DNA of 64,000 bases from Protula sp. h YS-2021. Its lineage: Eukaryota; Annelida; Polychaeta; Sabellida; Serpulidae. Position numbers and translations under genes: made by a program. Under the pieces are notes generated by a model. That model had not been told where the DNA came from. It worked only from the letters and a program-made list of their open reading frames with translations, and did not search any database. The stretch is from positions 41,848,245 to 41,912,244 of the forward strand of contig OX457033.1 of NCBI GenBank assembly GCA_949752745.1. The letters run 5' to 3'. Positions 59,600-64,000 of this stretch are shown piece by piece (positions within the stretch are counted from its first letter, which is position 1; each line of letters starts with the position of its first letter).

Positions 59600-59655
59600 C
59601 CATTCAAACGGGCGGCCATTCAAACGACCATTCAAACGGGCGGCCATTCAAACAA
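59600..59655 (+). repeat. short cggccattcaaacgg repeat
   Basis: Four units of gggcggccattcaaac precede the next minisatellite; matches gggcagccattcagacgg at 30689. Confidence 0.8.
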
Positions 59656-59657
59656 CA

Positions 59658-59850
59658 AAATGACACCCGAGTACTCGAGCACCCGAGCACTTGAGCACTT
59701 GAGCACTCGAGCACCCGAGCACTCGAGCACTCGAGCACCCGAGCACTTGAGCACTCGAGCACTTGAGCACTTGAGCACTCGAGCACCCGAGCACTCGAGC
59801 ACTCAAGCACTCGAGCACCAGAGCACCCAAGCACTCGAGCACCCGGGCAG
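59658..59850 (+). repeat. 8-bp minisatellite (gagcactc)
   Basis: About 23 copies of gagcac(t/c)(c/t)(g), alternating agcactcg and agcacccg. Each CTCGAG is palindromic. All peptides rich in STRAPEH or SARVLEC are repeat artefacts in every frame. Confidence 0.95.
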
Positions 59851-59974
59851 CAAAGGGCTCATAGAGACATGGTTAGAGCTGGCCTGCTGTGTATTTTGAC
59901 CCATCAATGACGTCACACATTTCGACTCAAGCTTGGTTGAGAATAACCACTGTATCTATGCTATGATAGAGCTG

Positions 59975-60165
59975 ATCGACAGGCGCCCCCGGGGCCAGCC
60001 GTACAGTAGGTCGACAGGCCCCCCGGGGCCAACAAAACACAGGTTGGCAGGCCCCCCGGGGCCAGCCAAACACAGTTTGACAGGCCCCCCGGGGCCTGCC
60101 ATCACCAGGTTGGCAAGCCCCCCGGGGCCTGCCAAACACCAGGTTGGTAGGCACCCCCCGGCTCA
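59975..60165 (+). repeat. ~36-bp GC-rich repeat with ggccccccggggcc core
   Basis: Five units of caggccccccggggcc followed by a(g)ccaaacacaggttgg. The core is a long GC palindrome. Preceded at 59952 by a partial actgtatctatgctatg module related to the larger modules at 60141 and 63056. Confidence 0.9.
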
Positions 60166-60320
60166 CTGACCCATGAGCCCCCCCCCCCCGGCCCAGCAAT
60201 CTTTAAGCACACACTGTATCTATATGGGTGAGCTAGTCGACAGACCCCCCCCCCCCGGCTCACTGGCCCATGAGCCCCCCCCCCCTCTGCCCATGGTGGT
60301 TTTAGCCGCTGACTCTCGGC
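60141..60320 (+). repeat. poly-C promoter-like module, copy 1
   Basis: Shares with 63056-63245: ccccccggctcactg(a/g)cccatgag, a run of C, cggcccagc/cggcccacc, cactgtatctatatgggtga, gagct(a/g)gtcgac, more C runs, and ttttagccgctg with ggctcaccg. Orientation is direct; spacing is ~2.9 kb. No gene starts directly after this copy. Confidence 0.85.
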
Positions 60321-61275
60321 TCACCGCATGCCACTGTATGTATACAAGCAATGGCCACTCTTTTTTTCAGCTTTCTCACTCCAAACACACGCCATGACAG
60401 ACTGGTAACGGGTCAGTCGGACAAACGGACACCCGGACAAACGGTCTATCCGGACAAACGGACAGTCGGACAAACGGACAGTCTATTTTTTTTGGTTTTT
60501 TGTGCCTTTCTCTCCACACGGTAGCTGGGGGCAAACAAGCAGTCTTTTCGGCTTTCTCACTCTCTAAACCCACACACCTTCACTAATGGATTGTCGTAGC
60601 AGCAATTAAAAGAAATGAGCACTCTTTTCCTTAAGAGACGCCATTTTTAACCCAGAGCTCTCTCCATCACGATATATACAGGCAACAACAACTCTTTTTT
60701 TTTAAAGCTTTCTCACTGCCCAGACACACGGACACCCAGACACACGGACACCCAGACAGTCATGTTTTTTTTAAATTTTTGTCTCTCTCTCTCTCTCCAT
60801 CACACCACGACGTCTGAGGGGCAAAGAAACAGTCTTTTTTCGGCATTCTCGCCCCACACCTTCACTAATGGATTGCCGTTGCATCAATTAGAAGTGACCT
60901 AAATAAGAGACGCTATTTTCAACCCAGATCTCTCTCAATGCATATATAGACAACCACAACTCTTTTTTTCGGCTTTCTCACTCCACACCTTCACTAATGG
61001 ATTGCCGTAGCAGCAATTAAACTTGAGCACTCTTTTCCTTAAGGAAGCCATTTTTAAATCAGAGAGCTCTGCCTCTCTCCATGCATACATAAGCAATTAA
61101 AACCGAACAAGCATTGAGATGGGAGCTTTCTCTCCACTCTTTTCTTTATTTACCTTTCTCACTCTCCAAACACACACATAACACCTACGACAGACGGACA
61201 GACGGGCAGTCTTTTTTATTTTTTCCCTCTCTCTTTTCACATATATAGCCACAACCGATTCAGCGTTTTATTTCT
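60321..61275 (+). repeat. degenerate repeats with cggac minisatellite and aacccagagctct motif
   Basis: gacaaacggaca(c/g)(c/t)cgg units at 60418-60482 match the 30.7-kb minisatellite. ggctttctcactc, ttcactaatggattgccgt and atttttaacccagagctct recur at ~60370-60680, 60850-60935 and 60970-61075. No protein is supported. Confidence 0.75.
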
Positions 61276-61905
61276 TAAGCCTGGGTATTTTTTAACCCAG
61301 ATAGTGGCTTTTTTTAACTCTCTCTTCACACACATAACACAGCAAACGGTCAGACGGACAGATTTAGCGTTTATTTCTCAAGCCAGGGTATTTTTAACCC
61401 AGGCAGCAATTTGTTTAGCTTTCTCACTCTTCACACACACATAACACCACATCAGACGGTCAGACGGACAGATTTAGCGTTTATTTCTCAAGCCAGGGTA
61501 TTTTTAACCCAGGCAGCAATTTGTTTAGCTTTCTCACTCTTCACACACACATAACACCACATCAGACGGTCAGACGGACAGATTTAGCGTTTATTTTTCA
61601 AGCCAGGGTATTTTTAACCCAGGCAGCAATTTGTTTTGCTTTCTCAGACGATCAGACGGGCAATCATTTTTTTATTTTTTAAACTCTCTCCACACACACA
61701 CATAACACATCAGACGGTCAGACGGACAGATTTAGCGTTTCATTTCTCAAGCTTGAGTATTTTTTACCCAGACAGCAATTTGTTTTGCTTTTTCAGACGG
61801 GCAGACGGACAGATTTAGCGTTTCATTTCTTATGCCAGGGTATTTTTAACCCAGGCAGCAATTTGTCTAGCTTTTTCAGACGGTCAGACGGACAGATGGG
61901 GGGTA
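61276..61905 (+). repeat. ~110-bp tandem repeat with conserved stem-loop
   Basis: About five units of agacggacagatttagcgtt, tatttctcaagccagggtat, ttttaacccaggcagcaatt and tgctttctcactcttcacac; unit starts near 61353, 61461, 61573, 61721 and 61806. Units 61461-61573 are nearly identical to their neighbours. Each includes gccagggtatttttaacccaggc, which folds into a hairpin with one A/A mismatch. Confidence 0.85.
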
Positions 61906-62095
61906 TAAATCAATGATTTATAGACCCTTTTTTTAGCATTTCCCACACAATCATGCATAAACATACATACTAACAACATGACACGATTCGCGCTTATTTC
62001 GTAATAATGCGAGGCCGCTAAAAAGCAGCCGTGGAGGTATTTTCTGCTTTCTCCGCCGGTTCACTTCCTGTCGCTTTCCCTGCGCGCCGCTTCCC
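61906..62095. other. 3' flank of the (-) zinc-finger-like gene
   Basis: Short non-coding stretch with tataaatcaatgatttatag (an imperfect palindrome) near 61903. It would hold the 3' UTR of the minus-strand gene; no clean minus-strand AATAAA was found. Confidence 0.4.
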
Positions 62096-62986
62096 CTACT
62101 TTTTCGCCTTGGCGCCGTCGCCGTCTCCGCCTCTGCCGCTGCCGTCATCCTCCCTACAGCCAGCCCTCCTCCTATGCGCTGCTACCGCGGCCCTGTGTGT
62201 CCTGAAACCTCTACCCAGAACGTTACAATAATGGTACTCCGGCTTTAACGCATCTGGGCATGTCTGTTCGTGGACTAGTAGAGAGGCTCCTGCCAGTATT
62301 CCCAAATGGCAGAAGCTGCAAAACTGTACATTATCCGCCGTATCCAAAAACTCTACGATATCCTGGAGGGATGACTTTTTGGAAGAGCCATCCACCTGTT
62401 TCACGTCAACCAGTTCCACGGTGCAGTCATTATCGGAGGGCGACTGCATGAGGCTGAAGTCCACCTGCGTGAGGTCCGTTATACTGGCGACAGCGGCTGC
62501 TAGCTCTTCCTCAGGAGCTGGTGTCACTGTCTCCGGCCTGGTAACTGTGGCGCTAGGAAGACTTCGCCGTTTGACTACAACTTCTTCCGCCGGAACCTTC
62601 AAGACAGTGACATCAGCTGCCGTTGGAATCGCTATCGGCGGAGTCGTCAGCGTCGACGCCGTGGCTGCAGCAGGAGTCGCCTTGACAGGGGTTGCCGCCG
62701 TCGTGGTTGTCGCTGCTGTGGTCCTGGCTGGCCTTTCTTCCTGGCAGGGCGGCGGGTCCTGGCTCCTGTCGAGCAACCTCTCCCTCCGGCGCTTGTATCG
62801 TTCCTCCGCCGCCCTGCCCAACCGGTTGAACTCTTCTTCAGGTCTATTCCTGAGAAAATTCCTCCACTTTCGAAATAGAAATGTTTGATATTCTATATAG
62901 ATATCTTCCCAGAGATCTACATCCTTCTGTGACAAGAAGTAGCGAGCCCGAAGCTCTGGCGAGAAAAATTCATCTTTGTGTTGCAT
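62096..62986 (-). CDS. unrecognised protein with zinc-finger-like C-terminus
   Basis: An uninterrupted 296-codon minus-strand frame, markedly more GC-rich than the AT-rich DNA elsewhere. Residues ~25-70 are charged and helical (YIEYQTFLFRKWRNFLRN, EERYKRRRERLL). Residues ~75-160 are Ala/Thr/Pro-rich and likely disordered. The C-terminus has a CX2CX12HX3C finger (C223, C226, H239, C243). A second finger-like motif follows (C254, then H271 and C277) in which the expected second Cys is Leu257. The tail is acidic/glycine then Lys-rich. This suggests a nuclear DNA- or protein-binding regulator. It is divergent to the gene at 63294, with a TATA-like box (TATATAAT, 63048-63055) ~65 bp before its ATG. 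Alternatives: a viral or transposon regulatory protein. Confidence 0.65.
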   Translation of the reverse strand: MQHKDEFFSPELRARYFLSQKDVDLWEDIYIEYQTFLFRKWRNFLRNRPEEEFNRLGRAAEERYKRRRERLLDRSQDPPPCQEERPARTTAATTTTAATPVKATPAAATASTLTTPPIAIPTAADVTVLKVPAEEVVVKRRSLPSATVTRPETVTPAPEEELAAAVASITDLTQVDFSLMQSPSDNDCTVELVDVKQVDGSSKKSSLQDIVEFLDTADNVQFCSFCHLGILAGASLLVHEQTCPDALKPEYHYCNVLGRGFRTHRAAVAAHRRRAGCREDDGSGRGGDGDGAKAKK

Positions 62987-63293
62987 TTTTAGCTCTTACT
63001 CCTTCAATGATCAAAAGCAGACTGACTGCATACAGTGCGAGGCTGCTATTATATAGGACCCCCCCCGGCTCACTGGCCCATGAGCCCCCCCCCCCCGGCC
63101 CACCAACCTTAAAGCATACACTGTATCTATATGGGTGAGCTGGTCGACGCCCCCCCCCCCCCCTGGCCAGTCGACCTGAAGAAAGGACCCCCCCCCCCCC
63201 GGCTCACCGACTTTTTAGCCGCTGGGCTCACGGCTCACCGTCAGTAGTATAAAAAGGTCGACACCGCTATGGCCATTGCATTGCCAAACCATC
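62987..63293. promoter_or_regulatory. bidirectional promoter region with poly-C runs
   Basis: The ~300-bp interval separates two divergent genes. On the minus side lies TATATAAT (63048-63055); on the plus side TATAAAAA (63248-63255), 46 bp before the ATG at 63294 in a good context (atcATGg). Between them are four long C runs and the gtatctatatgggtgagctg module. An upstream ATG at 63269 opens a short frame of ~18 codons if transcription starts before it. Confidence 0.65.
63056..63245 (+). repeat. poly-C promoter-like module, copy 2
   Basis: Same blocks as copy 1 (60141-60320): ggctcactggcccatgagcc, cactgtatctatatgggtga, ctggtcgac, and ttttagccgctgggctc. Here it forms the core of the divergent promoter region. 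Run lengths of C differ between copies and may be assembly-sensitive. Confidence 0.85.
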
Positions 63294-64000
63294 ATGGAGA
63301 CGTCTCGAAAAGCAGAAACGGCTAGCAACATGGAAATTGATAGCCTGTTCAGCAATGAAACAATGGCTTTTACAGATGCAGTTTTAACTGCAGAGGAGAC
63401 TGCTGCCTTCCTAAGTACACTAGCTGAAGCTGAAAAAGCCTTGGAGGAAGCATTAGGGGCTCCGTCAGCCGTGTCTACAGTACAGCAAACTAAGCCTGAA
63501 GAAGTACAGCCAGTACAGCAAGCAATGCCCGATCCCGAGGGATCTGACTATCCGTTCTGGGTTGCCAATGCGCTTGTAAATGGTAGCGCCAACCCACTTA
63601 GTACAAAGTTACAGGCTCATCTAGAGCATCTTGAGGAGGAAGAAGTGGTCATGTCAAGCGATGACGACGGTGACGACGACAATGACGACAATGACGACAA
63701 CGACGATGACGACAGCGACGACGATGACAAGCAGCTCAAATCTAAATTCGAATTGAGCAAAACTATTCCTGTTACTGAGGAAGACGTCACGTTGTTGAAA
63801 CGAAACTTTCAAGCAGTGATTCCTGTGATCGATTGCAACATTTTATGGTGTTTATGTGAAGAAGGCTTTTTCGATCAGCACACATACATGTACCTAACGG
63901 AAGAAGTGAACACTGTCATTCAGCTTATCTACATGCTAGAAGGAAACATAGAGCATCTTCCCGCGTCAGAGCCGCAGTTCTCCGAAGCCATGACCCGACG
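63294..64000 (+). CDS. acidic protein with CARD-like domain, partial
   Basis: Open from ATG 63294 to the window end (235 codons, 3' incomplete). Residues 1-60 contain an Ala/Glu-rich helix (FLSTLAEAEKALEEALG); residues 123-145 are nearly all Asp/Asn. From about residue 164 to the end, the order LLKRNFQAVIPVIDCNILW, a CEEGFF turn, YLTEEVNTVIQLIYMLEG and a Phe-containing helix follows the spacing of a CARD (helices 1-5; 'xxGxl' turn after helix 2). CARDs mediate homotypic assembly in apoptosis and innate immunity. The assignment is by pattern only. It is driven by a TATA box and paired with the divergent gene at 62986. Could be host, viral or transposon-borne. Confidence 0.65.
   Translation, partial: METSRKAETASNMEIDSLFSNETMAFTDAVLTAEETAAFLSTLAEAEKALEEALGAPSAVSTVQQTKPEEVQPVQQAMPDPEGSDYPFWVANALVNGSANPLSTKLQAHLEHLEEEEVVMSSDDDGDDDNDDNDDNDDDDSDDDDKQLKSKFELSKTIPVTEEDVTLLKRNFQAVIPVIDCNILWCLCEEGFFDQHTYMYLTEEVNTVIQLIYMLEGNIEHLPASEPQFSEAMTR

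Noticed and set aside
59585..60199. Open frames with repeated STRAPEH, VLECSSAR or GPPGPAK peptides on both strands
   Set aside because: 8-bp and 36-bp GC-rich repeats are open in every phase; the collagen-like appearance is accidental.
61276..61905. Regularly spaced ~110-bp repeats considered as a CRISPR-like array
   Set aside because: Repeat and 'spacer' are equally conserved and the genome is eukaryotic; it is a tandem repeat.
62031..62888. Plus-strand frames of 66 and 169 codons opposite the zinc-finger-like gene
   Set aside because: Shadow frames: the minus frame is longer, has an in-place TATA and finger motifs; the plus frames are Ser/Ala/Val-rich without motifs.

Overview
This window looks like repeat-rich nuclear DNA from an invertebrate animal, most likely a lophotrochozoan and possibly a bivalve mollusc. 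The grounds are a CYP2-clan cytochrome P450 with a microsomal anchor, BEL/Pao, Ty3/Gypsy and DIRS-type retrotransposons side by side, AT-rich intergenic DNA with splice-site-flanked short exons, and very abundant tandem repeats. The species assignment is inference. There are no bacterial operons, rRNA genes, convincing tRNA genes or CRISPR arrays.

Layout, left to right. 0.6-5.7 kb: a decayed BEL/Pao element (+ strand), followed by a candidate LTR and the leader/gag start of a second copy. 6.4-9 kb: interspersed repeats and one candidate first exon (-) ending at a consensus splice donor. 9.2-19.6 kb: a ~600-bp satellite organised as a four-unit higher-order repeat of ~2.4 kb. A Ty3/Gypsy element (-) is inserted in this satellite family, with short LTRs and a 7-bp target duplication. 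A foldback element sits at the right edge. 20.9-24.9 kb: a ~105-145-bp satellite dense in nuclear-receptor-type TCAAGGTCA half-sites, bracketed by TTATGTGGT clusters. 25-36 kb: mostly non-coding DNA with several dispersed and tandem repeats. 36.7-38.2 kb: the one clearly intact host-type gene, a single-exon P450. Its 3' end is tandemly reiterated, and it lies between two direct copies of a ~550-bp repeat. 39-44 kb: minisatellites, a 125-140-bp tandem family, and a strongly T-poor array (about 42.56-44.1 kb). 48-54 kb: a LINE 3' fragment and several candidate exons, including a two-exon (-) remnant with a hydrophobic segment. 54.8-59.2 kb: a DIRS-like tyrosine-recombinase retrotransposon with broken gag but long pol and recombinase frames.

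59.2-64 kb is the most unusual part. CRE-palindrome arrays, GC-rich short tandem repeats, poly-C modules and stem-loop repeats lead into a divergent pair of genes. The left gene (-) encodes a GC-rich, Ala/Thr-rich protein with C-terminal zinc-finger-like motifs. The right gene (+, running off the window) encodes a protein with an Asp-rich tract followed by a segment that looks like a CARD death-fold domain. They share a ~300-bp intergenic region with a TATA-like box on each side. One part of this intergenic module recurs 2.9 kb away on the far side of the (-) gene. I do not recognise this pair; it is the best candidate for an undescribed mobile or viral-derived unit.
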